A stretch of 64,000 nt of DNA from contig JAYFQF010000005.1 in assembly GCA_034927285.1 (NCBI GenBank), positions 49,919 through 113,918 of the forward strand, given 5' to 3'. The position numbers were made by a program, and so were the translations under genes. Shown here one piece after another: positions 24,499 through 33,401 of this stretch. Under the pieces are notes generated by a model. The model had not been told where the DNA came from. It searched no databases and was given only the letters and a program-made list of their open reading frames with translations. The stretch's first letter is position 1. The number at the start of each line of letters is the position of its first letter. This stretch comes from JAYFQF01 sp034927285. GTDB taxonomy: Bacteria; Bacillota; Peptococcia; DRI-13; UBA5745.

Positions 24499-25335
24499 CT
24501 ATTTGATCACCATGATATCTTCGCCGAACCACTTGGTGGAAATCTGGGCGGCGGTGCCGTCTGCCACCATCTCTTTTAAAGCGCCTTCCACGGCGTCTTT
24601 CAGCTCGGTATTCCCTTTTTTGAAGCCCACGGCGTAGTCTTCAGGAGCCAGGGCGTCGCCGATGATCTCCAAACCGGCGTAAGCGTCGGTGCCCATATAG
24701 TACTTGGCAATGACCACGTCGGCCACCACGGCGGAAAGCCGGCCGGCCACCAGGTCATTGAAGGCGTCCACGTTGGTGGGATACTCACTCATCTTACCAA
24801 TAATGTCAATCAACTCATCGCCTTCCACCGCGTCCTTGGCGGAAGACCCTTTCTGTACGCCGATTTCCTTGCCGGCCAGATCAGCCTTGGCGGTGATGCC
24901 GGAATCCTTCTTGGTAATGATTACCTGGGCATTGGCAATATAGGGTACGCTCATTTCCATGCTTTCCTGCCGCTCCGGGGTGACGGAAAAGCCGTTCCAG
25001 ATGCAGTCGATGTTGCCGGTATCCAGCTCGACTTCCTTGGAATCCCAGTCAATAGGCTGCAAAACCAGCTCATAGCCCAGGCGCTTGCAGACCTCGGTGG
25101 CCAGATCCACGTCGAAGCCCGCGATATTTCCGTTTTCATCCCGGAAGCCCATGGGCGCAAAGCTGTCGTCCAGGCCCATGACAAATTTCCGGCCTGCTTC
25201 GCCCTGGCCCTCGGGGGTTTCTCCTCCGGCAGCGCCGCCGTTATTATCGGGGGCCGTGGCAGCGTCATCGCCGCAGCCGGCCAGGATGGTCATGCCCATC
25301 AGGCAGATTAATAAAATCGTCAGTAACTTCTTCAT
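24499..25335 (-). CDS. amino acid ABC transporter substrate-binding lipoprotein
   Basis: Solute receptor of 278 residues. Signal peptide with lipobox ILAGCGDD (Cys near 23), then a Gly/Glu linker and an SBP_bac_3 fold: FVMGLDDSFAPMGFRDENGN, IAGFDVDLATEVCKRLGYEL, NGFSVTPERQESMEMSVPY and the C-terminal AQISTKWFGEDIM. Acidic and aromatic pocket residues fit a polar amino acid, with specificity unclear. The ATG at 25335 follows AGGAGG by eight bases. It has its own promoter about 110 bp upstream, with a strong hairpin in the leader at about 25357-25380. Confidence 0.95.
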   Translation of the reverse strand: MKKLLTILLICLMGMTILAGCGDDAATAPDNNGGAAGGETPEGQGEAGRKFVMGLDDSFAPMGFRDENGNIAGFDVDLATEVCKRLGYELVLQPIDWDSKEVELDTGNIDCIWNGFSVTPERQESMEMSVPYIANAQVIITKKDSGITAKADLAGKEIGVQKGSSAKDAVEGDELIDIIGKMSEYPTNVDAFNDLVAGRLSAVVADVVIAKYYMGTDAYAGLEIIGDALAPEDYAVGFKKGNTELKDAVEGALKEMVADGTAAQISTKWFGEDIMVIK

Positions 25336-25443
25336 TTTCCTACTCCTCCTCATGTGTCGGCACAGGGCCTGGCCCTGTGCCCTATGGGGCGGCCCGATCG
25401 CTTCACCACTTTATCGCAGTAAAGTATCCGCCACTACGGTGAT

Positions 25444-25472
25444 AGTTTAGCATGGTTACGCAATGAAGTCAA
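25444..25472 (-). promoter_or_regulatory. promoter of the amino acid ABC operon
   Basis: Minus strand TTGACT (25467-25472), 17-bp spacer, TAAACT (25444-25449). The -35 box overlaps the last codon of the sigma-54 activator gene upstream. Confidence 0.65.
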
Positions 25473-27166
25473 CCTTGTAATCCGAATTTCTTGATCCGGT
25501 CGTAAAGGCTGGAAAGGGAAATGCCTAAGCTCCGGGCGGTCTCCCTTTTTCCCGCCAGGGAATTCCCGTATTTCTCCAGGGCCTTTTGGATGGCCTGCTT
25601 TTCCAGCTCTTCCAGGGTCAGCCCCGTCAATTCCTGTCCCAGTTCCAGCCCCTTTCCCTGGAGGACCTGCAGCACGTCGTCCCTGGTGATCACGCTTTTT
25701 TCCTGATAGGCCGAGAGCTTTGCCACAAAATTTTCCATTTCCCGGACATTGCCGGGCCAATCGTAGCGGGTCAGCACCTCCAGGGCGCCGCCCTCCATAC
25801 GGGGAAGCCGCCGGCCGGGAGAGAGTTTTTTCAGCAGGTGCTCCACCAGAACCGGGATGTCCACCCGCCGTTCCCGCAACGGCGGGATGTGGATATGGAT
25901 CACATCCAGACGATAATATAAATCTTTGCGGAACAGCCCCTTTTGGACCAATTCCAGCAGGTCCTGATTGGTGGCGGCGATGACCCGCACGTCGATCTTC
26001 TTTATTTCGTTGCTGCCCAGCCGCTCCACTTCATGCTCCTGCAGCACCCGCAGCAGCTTGGATTGGAGGATCAGCTCCATATCCCCCACTTCGTCCAGAA
26101 AAATACTGCCGCCGTCGGCCAGTTCAAACTTGCCCGGCTTTTCCCGCCCGGCGCCGGTAAACGCTCCTTTTTCATAGCCGAAAAGCTCGCTTTCCAGAAG
26201 CGTGGAGGGACTTGCCGGACAGTTTACCTTGATAAAAGGATTGTTTGCCCGGTTGCCTATCCGGTGAATGCCATGGGCAAAGAGTTCCTTGCCGGTGCCG
26301 GACTCGCCGGTAATCAGCACCGTAGCCTGGCGGAAGGCGGCTTGGCGGGCCTGGTTGAGACAGGCCAGGAAAGCTTCGCTGACGCCCACCAGATCGTTAA
26401 GGTCGTAGACCGGCTGATTCAGATTGCTCAGTTCTTCTTTCAGGGAAGCGATCATCTCTTTTTTCTCCTGCAGGGCCTGGGCCAGCCGTCCGGCATTGGA
26501 GGCGTCGTTAAACACCGTAACCGCCCCTACGATCTCCCGTTTTTCATTGTAAATCGGCGAGGCATTGGAGACCACGGGCTTTTTAGGCTGGGGGTAGCTG
26601 AGATGGGCGTAAACCGGTTTTTGGGTGGTCAGCACCCGGCTGATGGCGCCGTCCCGCTGCACCTCAAAAGCATTGCGGCCTTCCCTTTCCTCCCGCTCTA
26701 CGTCGCTGATTTTAAAGGAAGCGTCGTTGCAGTAGATAAAGTTTCCCGCGGCGTCGGCGATCTGGATGCCTTCCGTGGCATAGACAGTGATGACCTCCAG
26801 CATACGCCGGTAATAATCCAGATCCTGCAGCAGGCCGATAAATTGATAAAAGCGCTCCAGATGGCAGGGACCTACCAAAAAGGGCCGGTCCGGCAGTCCC
26901 AGGTCGCCGGCGTCTTTCAGCCTGCCCCCAAAATCCAGCACCAGATCAAAGCCCCCGGTTTTGGGAAGCTGTTCCGGGCTTTCGTAAATTTTCGCCGGCT
27001 CCTTCCCGGCCGGGGGCAGCTTAAAGCCGTTCTCCGCCGGCTTTCCATCCACCTCAGGATAAAGGAGGATGCCCCGAATGGGCAAAAATTCCGGCAGGGC
27101 CGCCCGTCTGCCGAACTCCCGTAATTCCTGGAAACTGCCGACGAACAACAGAAAATTTCGTTTCAT
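25469..27166 (-). CDS. PAS-domain sigma-54-dependent transcriptional activator
   Basis: Enhancer-binding protein of 565 residues. Residues 1-115 form an N-terminal domain I cannot name, 120-225 a PAS sensor (TEGIQIADAAGNFIYCNDAS), 255-490 the AAA+ domain and 520-565 a Fis-type helix-turn-helix (RETARSLGISLSSLYDRIKK). Walker A GESGTGKE is at 287-294, the sigma-54-contact GAFTGA loop at 334-339, Walker B SIFLDEVGD near 354-362. The intact GAFTGA means it should activate sigma-54 holoenzyme. The divergent permease gene has a consensus -24/-12 promoter, the likely target. The layout recalls RocR-like amino acid catabolism regulators. Confidence 0.95.
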   Translation of the reverse strand: MKRNFLLFVGSFQELREFGRRAALPEFLPIRGILLYPEVDGKPAENGFKLPPAGKEPAKIYESPEQLPKTGGFDLVLDFGGRLKDAGDLGLPDRPFLVGPCHLERFYQFIGLLQDLDYYRRMLEVITVYATEGIQIADAAGNFIYCNDASFKISDVEREEREGRNAFEVQRDGAISRVLTTQKPVYAHLSYPQPKKPVVSNASPIYNEKREIVGAVTVFNDASNAGRLAQALQEKKEMIASLKEELSNLNQPVYDLNDLVGVSEAFLACLNQARQAAFRQATVLITGESGTGKELFAHGIHRIGNRANNPFIKVNCPASPSTLLESELFGYEKGAFTGAGREKPGKFELADGGSIFLDEVGDMELILQSKLLRVLQEHEVERLGSNEIKKIDVRVIAATNQDLLELVQKGLFRKDLYYRLDVIHIHIPPLRERRVDIPVLVEHLLKKLSPGRRLPRMEGGALEVLTRYDWPGNVREMENFVAKLSAYQEKSVITRDDVLQVLQGKGLELGQELTGLTLEELEKQAIQKALEKYGNSLAGKRETARSLGISLSSLYDRIKKFGLQG

Positions 27167-27194
27167 GAAAATTCTCCTTGCGCAGTTGTGAAAA

Positions 27195-27216
27195 TCGAAA
27201 TTAATTCCGATTTCGA
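27195..27216. promoter_or_regulatory. candidate upstream activating site
   Basis: Inverted repeat TCGAAAT / ATTTCGA with an 8-bp spacer, about 200 bp upstream of the sigma-54 promoter and next to the activator gene start. Position fits an enhancer for the activator; no protein data. Confidence 0.45.
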
Positions 27217-27416
27217 GAATGAAGGCCGCTGCCTTTATTATACAAGAAATGCAGGAATCTTCAACGACCTTAAAAAAAATGCTTCCGGAAATCGGAAACG
27301 GTCTCCTCCATTTCCTCCGCCGTTTTTTCAGTCAATTATTTGTGAAAAAATATACTTTCCTTTTATCGTCTGTTAATTCCAACGTTTTTAAATTTTTCAA
27401 CGCTTTATCCTTTTCC

Positions 27417-27432
27417 TGGCATGTCATTTGCA
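27417..27432 (+). promoter_or_regulatory. sigma-54 (-24/-12) promoter
   Basis: TGGCATGTCATTTGCA fits the consensus TGGCAYRNNNNTTGCW at every defined position. It lies about 100 bp upstream of the permease start and downstream of the activator gene on the opposite strand. Confidence 0.9.
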
Positions 27433-27533
27433 GAGATAAAGAAAGGGCCGGGAAACCCTTCGGGAAAGACTTCAGAGAAAGGAGGCTTTGCTTCAGGCCA
27501 ATGCTGCAAAAGAATGGAAAGTGAGGTTTTTCT

Positions 27534-28886
27534 ATGATTATTGTTGTTGTCCCTGTCATTATTCTATTCGCGATTATCCTCATCAAAAAAATCCCTTATA
27601 TCGGCGGAAATATCCAGATCGCCCTGATGCTGACCGGACTGGCCGCCCTGCTGATGGGCGGCATGGTTAATCCCATCTCCTGGATCGCCGCCTGGATCAA
27701 CGGCATCGACCGGCTGGCCTGGATCATCGGTCTGGCTGTCTTCGGCAGTATCTACGCCGAAACCCAGGTACGCCTGGGCACCATGGAAACGGTGATCAAC
27801 GCCCTGCGGGCTTCCTTCGGCCGCTCCCCCAAGGGGCTGATCGTCTGCGTGATCATCGCCCTGACTATCGCCGGTTCCCTGATCGGCGACGCCACCGCCT
27901 CTTCCACCGTTGTGGGCGTACTGGTCATCAGCGCCCTGGCGGAGATGGAGCTTTCCCCGGAAAAAATCGCCTCCACCGTAGTCATGGGCGCCAGCCTGGG
28001 CTCCATTATGCCCCCGATCACCCAGGCGGTGTTCCTGGCCTCCACCATGGCCAATGTGGATCCTGACGCCGTGGCAAAGGTAGCTTACTTCACCGTTGGC
28101 CTGGGCGTAATTATTTGCTCCGTCTACGCCGCTTACCACTACGTGAAGATCAAGTCCCTGCCCGAGGATCTGATCCCCAAGGAAAAGGCCAGGCAGATTC
28201 TGGCCAAAAACTGGTATACTCTGGTGCCGCTTTTTGTGCTGCTGGTCCTGGTGGTCCTGCGTACCGGCCTGAAAATCGACATTGCCACGATGCTCTTTGG
28301 CCCCTTCCTTTCCTGGCTCAGCGGCCTGACGATCTTAAAGGGAATATCCAACCTGATCGTCTTTAATATTATTATGGCCACAGTAGTAGCCTTTTGCTTC
28401 CCCTCGGTTCACCGCAACGTGGGCAGCCTCTTCAGCACCGCGATGAAAAACGTATTTCCCTGCGTCAGCGTGCAGCTTTCCGCCGGTCTGATGCTGGGCG
28501 CTTTCTACGCCGCCGGCCAGATCGAAGCGGTACAGAATTTTGCCATGGGCTTAAACCAGCATGTCCTGAAAATCGGCGGCGGCTTCTCCCTGATGGCCGT
28601 AGGCATGCTGACCGGGTCCCAGACCACCGCCCAGAACACCATCTTTTCCTTTCTGGCCCCCGCCCTCATCAGCGCCGGCGTGGACCCGGTAAAGACGGCC
28701 GTGGCCGGCGCCCATCTGGCCATGTCCGGACAGGGCATGCCTCCCGCCTGCCTGACCACCTTTGTGGTCTGCGGCCTGGTGGGCGGCATCCTGGCCAAGA
28801 AGGTGGACCCTCTGAAGACCATGCTTTACAACATGCCCATGTGCATTTACTTCATGATCGTGGGCTTTGTTTTCCTGTATATCTGA
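27534..28886 (+). CDS. DctM/TRAP large-permease-like transporter
   Basis: Polytopic membrane protein of 450 residues with about eleven segments. Two glycine-rich re-entrant repeats, GSLIGDATASSTVVGVLVIS followed by ASLGSIMPPITQAVFLAS, and VGMLTGSQTTAQNTIFSFLAPAL near the C terminus, resemble the substrate region of the DctM/CitMHS ion-transporter superfamily. No DctP binding protein or DctQ small subunit is nearby, so it is either an orphan TRAP subunit or a stand-alone carboxylate or amino acid permease. The ATG follows GTGAGG by seven bases. Expression is predicted to depend on the divergent sigma-54 activator. Confidence 0.75.
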   Translation: MIIVVVPVIILFAIILIKKIPYIGGNIQIALMLTGLAALLMGGMVNPISWIAAWINGIDRLAWIIGLAVFGSIYAETQVRLGTMETVINALRASFGRSPKGLIVCVIIALTIAGSLIGDATASSTVVGVLVISALAEMELSPEKIASTVVMGASLGSIMPPITQAVFLASTMANVDPDAVAKVAYFTVGLGVIICSVYAAYHYVKIKSLPEDLIPKEKARQILAKNWYTLVPLFVLLVLVVLRTGLKIDIATMLFGPFLSWLSGLTILKGISNLIVFNIIMATVVAFCFPSVHRNVGSLFSTAMKNVFPCVSVQLSAGLMLGAFYAAGQIEAVQNFAMGLNQHVLKIGGGFSLMAVGMLTGSQTTAQNTIFSFLAPALISAGVDPVKTAVAGAHLAMSGQGMPPACLTTFVVCGLVGGILAKKVDPLKTMLYNMPMCIYFMIVGFVFLYI

Positions 28887-29010
28887 ACTAAGGCAGCTCC
28901 AAAACTCCCGGAGTCTGACCCGGTGATCAGGTGGACCCGGGGAAAAATGCCGCTTGATGAACCGCTGTTCTGAACCGGCCGCCCAGGGCCTGACTTGACC
29001 CGCTAAAAAA

Positions 29011-29045
29011 AACGGGCGGCAGGGTTTCCCTGCCGCCTGTTTCCT
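29011..29045 (+). terminator. terminator after the permease
   Basis: GGGCGGCAGGG (29014-29024) / CCCTGCCGCC (29028-29037) followed by TGTTTCCTT; A-rich on the left, so also usable on the other strand. Confidence 0.75.
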
Positions 29046-29160
29046 TATATAATTATATCATGAATTCTGATCAGAACGCGGCGGTCTCTTTATAACGCGC
29101 CTGTCGCACGGCCCGCCACGAGAGGAAAATTATGACGTAATCCCCTGTGTTCATTATAAA
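29045..29160. repeat. dispersed intergenic repeat, copy A
   Basis: Contains ATTATATCATGAATTCTGAT, GAACGCGGC, CTCTTTA, GTCGCAC, GCCCGCCACG, TTATGACGTAAT and GTTCATTATA in the same order as the copy at 52374-52507. It lies directly upstream of the serine dehydratase gene. Confidence 0.75.
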
Positions 29161-29190
29161 ATAAGATCATGATCAGAGGAGGCGGACAAA

Positions 29191-30768
29191 ATGACTCTGG
29201 GACTCTTTGACGTAATCGGGCCGGTGATGCACGGCCCCTCCAGCAACCATACCGGCGGCGCCAACCGCATCGGCTATCTGGCACGGCAGCTGATGGGGGG
29301 CAGGCCGGAAAAAATCCGTTTGGGCTTTCATCCGGCCTATATGGGTTCCTATACCGGCCAGAAAAGTCATACGGCCCTCATCGCCGGCTGCCTGGGCTTC
29401 CGGGAATATGACGACGAAAGCACCCAATCCCTGGAAATCGCCGCAAAGCTGGGCATTCCCTGGGAGGCCTATGCCATCGGCGAAACCGGGCGCAGCCGCA
29501 ATACGATGCGGGTGACAGGAGAAATCCGGGGCCAGCTCTGGGAGATCAACGGCGACTCCGTCGGCGGCGGCAATATCCTCATCGACCGGATCAACGGACT
29601 GGAGGTCAGCCTGGACGGCAATACCTGGGAAGTCATGGCTTCTGCCGACACCGACGCCCTGCTGCGGGAGCTCCTGGATTTTCTGGCCGGGCTGGACGGC
29701 TGCAAAACAGCAGTTTCCGGGCAGGCCCTGGAGCAGCGCTTCCTTTGCTGCGGCACCTTTTCCCAGGAGCCGCCCTCCGCGGCAGCCCTGCCTCCCTCCC
29801 TGAAGCAGGCGGAAGAGGAAGGCCGGCTGGTCTGGCGGGTGGTGCCGCCCTTGTACAAATTCAGCGATTCCGGCTGTCCTCCCCTTTTTACTACCTTCGC
29901 CCAGCTTTTGGCGCTGTGCCGGGACAGGGACATCCTGGACGTCATCCTGGAGTACGAAAGCCGCCGCAGCCAGGTAACCAAAGAAGAGGTGCTGGCGGAA
30001 GCGGAATACCTGGTGGAAGTCATCGCCGGCGCCCTGGCAAAGGGGGAGAAGGAAGAGATCCGGCTGATCGGGATGCTTACGGACCCTGGCGACGGCAAAA
30101 GGATGCTGGCCTGGGCTGCCTCCGGCCAGGCCGTAGTTAACGAAATGTTTGCCAAAGGCCTGGGCCGGGCCATGATCCTGGCCCAGCTGAACGCGGCTGC
30201 CGGCCGCATCGTGGCCGCCCCTACGGGAGGTTCCGCCGGCAGCCTGCCCGGCACTCTCTTCTCTGCGGCAGAGCGTTACGATAAGGATAAAAAGGAGTTG
30301 GCCAAGGCTTTCCTGATCGCCGGGGCCATCGGCCTGATCGTCGGTAATCAGGCCTCGTTTTCCGGCACCATCGGCGGCTGTCAGAGCGAGGTAGGCATCG
30401 GCGCCGCCATGGGCGCCAGCGGCGTGATCTGGCTGGCCGGAGGCACGGCGGAGGAGATCGTTCAGGGCGCGGCCATTGCCTTAAAGAATGTGCTGGGACT
30501 GACCTGTGATCCCCCGGCCAGTCCCACGGAAATTCCCTGCATCAAACGCAACGCCATGGGGGTGGCCATGGCCTTTTTCGGGGCGGAAATGGGGCTGGCG
30601 GGGATCCGTTCCGCCATTGCTCCCGACGACGTGGTGGCGGCTCTGGCGGAGACCCAGCGTCTGATGCCCATGGAGCTTAAATTCTCCCACTGCGGCGGGC
30701 TGGCCGCCACCAAATCCGGCCGGGAGCTGAACAAACAGTGGCAGGAGCGGCTGAAAACCCTGAAATAA
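29191..30768 (+). CDS. sdaA: L-serine dehydratase, iron-sulfur type, fused alpha/beta
   Basis: Deaminates L-serine to pyruvate and ammonia with an oxygen-sensitive [4Fe-4S] cluster. In one 525-residue chain, residues 1-220 are the beta-type (ACT-like, SdaAB) part with FDVIGPVMHGPSSNHTGGA, and residues 260-525 the catalytic alpha part with AAAGRIVAAPTGGSAGSLPG. Cluster cysteines are visible in GTIGGCQSEVGIG, LGLTCDPPAS and TEIPCIKRNA. In many Clostridia the two parts are separate genes. RBS GAGGAGG. It fits amino acid fermentation and, with the folate genes, links serine to one-carbon use. Confidence 0.93.
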   Translation: MTLGLFDVIGPVMHGPSSNHTGGANRIGYLARQLMGGRPEKIRLGFHPAYMGSYTGQKSHTALIAGCLGFREYDDESTQSLEIAAKLGIPWEAYAIGETGRSRNTMRVTGEIRGQLWEINGDSVGGGNILIDRINGLEVSLDGNTWEVMASADTDALLRELLDFLAGLDGCKTAVSGQALEQRFLCCGTFSQEPPSAAALPPSLKQAEEEGRLVWRVVPPLYKFSDSGCPPLFTTFAQLLALCRDRDILDVILEYESRRSQVTKEEVLAEAEYLVEVIAGALAKGEKEEIRLIGMLTDPGDGKRMLAWAASGQAVVNEMFAKGLGRAMILAQLNAAAGRIVAAPTGGSAGSLPGTLFSAAERYDKDKKELAKAFLIAGAIGLIVGNQASFSGTIGGCQSEVGIGAAMGASGVIWLAGGTAEEIVQGAAIALKNVLGLTCDPPASPTEIPCIKRNAMGVAMAFFGAEMGLAGIRSAIAPDDVVAALAETQRLMPMELKFSHCGGLAATKSGRELNKQWQERLKTLK

Positions 30769-30774
30769 GCCGCC

Positions 30775-30797
30775 CGGCGGTGGTTTCCGCCGTTTTT
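30775..30797 (+). terminator. terminator after sdaA
   Basis: CGGCGG / CCGCCG with a six-base loop followed by TTTTT. Confidence 0.8.
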
Positions 30798-30879
30798 GGA
30801 TAAGGCAGGCAAGGCCTCCCCGGCCATTGCCTAAGCCCTTCAAACATGGTAAACTAGCCATGAATGGAGGGCTTTTTTC

Positions 30880-31365
30880 ATGAAAGCAAAAAAAACCAAC
30901 GCGGCCCGGCTCCTGGACAGCCCGAGCGTGCCTTATGAGCTGATCGAATACCAGGCCGACGAAAATGACCTGAGCGCCCGGCACGTGGCGGAAGCCACCG
31001 GTCAGCCCCTGGAGCGGATTTTCAAGACCCTGGTGGCTAAAGGGGACAAGCATGGCATTTTGGTTGCCTGTATTCCCGGGGGCCGGGAGCTGGATCTGAA
31101 AGCTCTGGCTCAGGAAAGCGGAAATAAAAAAGTGGAGCTGGTGCCCATGAAAGATATTCTGGGGCTTACCGGTTATATCCGGGGCGGCTGCTCGCCCCTG
31201 GCCATGAAAAAGTCGTATCCCACCTATATCGACGCCTCGGCTCAGTCCTTTGACCGGATTATCGTCAGCGCCGGCCAGCGCGGCCTTCAACTGGTCTTAA
31301 GCCCACAGGCCCTGGCCTCTGCCGCCGGCGGGCGCTTTTGCGCCGTCAGTATCGAGGAGGGATAA
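30880..31365 (+). CDS. YbaK/EbsC-type Cys-tRNA(Pro) deacylase
   Basis: Single-domain trans-editing protein of 161 residues that hydrolyses mischarged Cys-tRNA(Pro) in the cytosol. Family signs are IEYQADENDLSARHVAEATG, ERIFKTLVAKGDKHGILVAC with the key lysine, LTGYIRGGCSPLAMKK and ERIIVSAGQRGLQLVL-type end (here DRIIVSAGQRGLQLVLSP). RBS GGAGGG. The next gene starts 2 bp after its stop. Confidence 0.93.
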   Translation: MKAKKTNAARLLDSPSVPYELIEYQADENDLSARHVAEATGQPLERIFKTLVAKGDKHGILVACIPGGRELDLKALAQESGNKKVELVPMKDILGLTGYIRGGCSPLAMKKSYPTYIDASAQSFDRIIVSAGQRGLQLVLSPQALASAAGGRFCAVSIEEG

Positions 31366-31367
31366 CT

Positions 31368-32339
31368 TTGCGCAAAGGTCTGCTGATTTATAACCCTCTG
31401 TCGGGAGCCCAGTCCGTGCCTAAAGGGCTGGATGATCTGATGGCTTACGCCATGAAAAAAGATCTTTTGCTTACTCCCCTGCGTTTAAATGACGCCCCGG
31501 ATTTCCAGCAGTTTATGGTTCAGCTGCTGCGGGAGCCCTGGGTTGAGTTTGTCATCGCTTCCGGCGGCGACGGCACCTTAAGCAGCATTGCCCAGCTGAT
31601 CCTGGAAAACCGGCCGGAGCTGCCCATGGGGATCATCCCGGCCGGTACCTGCAACGACTTTGCCGAAAGTCTGTATCTGCCTGCCGACCCCTTCGACTGT
31701 CTGGATGTGGTGGCGGAAAACAACTGCCTGGGGCTGGACGTAGGGCGGGTAAACGGCGAAAGGATCTTCCTCAGCACCTGCGCCGCCGGGGTTTTTGTCA
31801 ACACTTCCTTTACCACCAACAGCCAGTTGAAAAAATCCCTGGGGCCTCTGGCTTACTATTTTTCCGCCTTAGGCGAACTCCACAATGTCCGGGCCTTTCC
31901 CTTGCGCATCGAAACCGAGACCGAGGTCATTGAAGACGACTTTCTGCTTTTCCTGCTGATCAACGGCAGCCAGGCCGCCGGCTTTTCCAAGCTCTATCCC
32001 AAAGCTCTGATGAGCGACGGACTGATGGACCTGCTTTTGATCCGCAACGTCCCCCGTTTCGAACTGCCCAACCTGTTGATCGAGCTGGTAAACCGGGAAA
32101 GCGGTGACGGTAAATTCTTCCGGCATATCCGGGCCGGCCATTTCCGGTTCACCACCACCGCCAACCTTTTGACCACCCAGGACGGCGAGCGGGGGCTGCC
32201 CCTGCCTTTGGAGGTGGAGGTATTGGCCACCGCCCTGAAGGTCTTTATCCGGGACCCCGAAGCTTCCGGCCGCCGGCTGAAAAAAAGCAGACCGGAGATC
32301 ATGGACTACAGCCTGTTCCAGGGACCTTATCCGGACTGA
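31368..32339 (+). CDS. diacylglycerol/lipid kinase family protein (YegS/DgkB-like)
   Basis: Lipid kinase of 323 residues. The DAGK catalytic motif FVIASGGDGTLSSIAQLIL (about 58-76) and PMGIIPAGTCNDFAESL (85-101) bind ATP; GLDVGRVNGERIFLSTCAAG and SDGLMDLLLIRNV continue the family pattern. It probably phosphorylates diacylglycerol to recycle lipid into phospholipid synthesis. The TTG start is seven bases after GGAGGG, and the gene is translationally close to the deacylase. Confidence 0.9.
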   Translation: MRKGLLIYNPLSGAQSVPKGLDDLMAYAMKKDLLLTPLRLNDAPDFQQFMVQLLREPWVEFVIASGGDGTLSSIAQLILENRPELPMGIIPAGTCNDFAESLYLPADPFDCLDVVAENNCLGLDVGRVNGERIFLSTCAAGVFVNTSFTTNSQLKKSLGPLAYYFSALGELHNVRAFPLRIETETEVIEDDFLLFLLINGSQAAGFSKLYPKALMSDGLMDLLLIRNVPRFELPNLLIELVNRESGDGKFFRHIRAGHFRFTTTANLLTTQDGERGLPLPLEVEVLATALKVFIRDPEASGRRLKKSRPEIMDYSLFQGPYPD

Positions 32340-32357
32340 CCGCCCTTTGAAAAACCC

Positions 32358-32407
32358 AAGCCCGGGGCTTGCGCTGAATCAGCGTAAACCCCGGGCTGAT
32401 TTTTTTC
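32358..32407 (+). terminator. terminator of the EbsC-lipid kinase unit
   Basis: AAGCCCGGGG / CCCCGGGCT stem with an inner GCT/AGC pair followed by GATTTTTTT. The minus-strand nucleoside transporter operon ends just to the right and may share it. Confidence 0.85.
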
Positions 32408-32444
32408 TGTGCAGGATACGGAAAAGCTTCTCCGGCCCGCCGCC

Positions 32445-33401
32445 TCAGCGGTCTTCCCGGAAGTAGGAATTTCCCAGGCCTGCCGGCGGGTTGTATTCTT
32501 CTTTTTTCCGCAGGTTGATGAAAACCAGCACCAAAATCGTGGTCAGATAGGGCAGCATATCCAAAAGCTGAGCGTTTACCACCACCACGGTGCCAAACAA
32601 AGCGATCCCGCTTTGGAAACGGAAGCCCAGGGAACGGATGGCGCCGAAAAGATAGGCGCCCAAAATGGCCCGCAGGGGATTCCAGATTGAGAAAATCACC
32701 ATGGCCACGGCGATCCAGCCGGCGCCGGCGGAAAGCTCATTTTGCCAGATGCCGGCGTAAATCATGGATAAATAACAGCCTCCCAGGCCGCAAAGCAGGC
32801 CCCCGATCAGTACGTTTATATACTTATACAACGTAACATTAATGCCGGAAGCGTCGGCGGCGCCGGGGTTTTCCCCGATCATCCGGGTATTCAGGCCCAG
32901 GCTGGTGCGGGTGTAAAAGATGTATAAAACAACAGCCAGCACCACCCCCAGCCAGACAAAGGGGCTTTGCTTAAAAAAGACTTCCCCCAAAACCGGGATC
33001 CGGGAAAGCAGGGGGATATCCCGGGGGCCCAGGGTGGCGGCGATCACCTTGGGCAGGGAAACCCCGGCCATGGTTTTGCCCAGCATACTGGAGACCCCTG
33101 TGCCGAAGATGGTCAGGGCCAGGCCGGTGACCACCTGGTTTGTCCGCAGAGTGACGGTGGCCAGGGCATACAGCAGAGAGGCCAGGACGCTGGCCAGGCA
33201 GCCGGCCAAAAGAGCCAGCCAGGGATTGGCGGTATTTAAGGCTACGTAAAAGCTGAAGGCGCCGCCCAAAAGCATCAGGCCTTCCAGACCCAAGTTCATA
33301 TTCCCTGCCTTTTCGCAGAGAATGCCTCCCAGGGTGGCAAAGAGCACATGGGTGCCCAGGGCCGCGATGGAAGCCATAAAAATCGTAAAAGTCTCCAGCA
33401 T
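32445..33401 (-). CDS. nucleoside-type ABC permease 2 (YufQ/NupQ-like)
   Basis: Membrane subunit of 318 residues in the BPD_transp_2 family, with about eight to nine segments. Signs are CEKAGNMNLGLEGLMLLGGAFSF near the N terminus (the NxGxEG motif), TGLALTIFGTGVSSMLGKT and ARMIGENPGAAD-type coupling loop (NTRMIGENPGAADASGIN). Its start follows the stop of permease 1 directly. With permease 1, the ATPase and the BMP lipoprotein it completes an importer for nucleosides or related compounds. Confidence 0.92.
   Translation of the reverse strand: MLETFTIFMASIAALGTHVLFATLGGILCEKAGNMNLGLEGLMLLGGAFSFYVALNTANPWLALLAGCLASVLASLLYALATVTLRTNQVVTGLALTIFGTGVSSMLGKTMAGVSLPKVIAATLGPRDIPLLSRIPVLGEVFFKQSPFVWLGVVLAVVLYIFYTRTSLGLNTRMIGENPGAADASGINVTLYKYINVLIGGLLCGLGGCYLSMIYAGIWQNELSAGAGWIAVAMVIFSIWNPLRAILGAYLFGAIRSLGFRFQSGIALFGTVVVVNAQLLDMLPYLTTILVLVFINLRKKEEYNPPAGLGNSYFREDR

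Noticed and set aside
25943..27124. 393-codon open frame antisense to the sigma-54 activator
   Set aside because: The opposite strand encodes intact PAS, AAA+ and Fis domains; this frame shows no family features.
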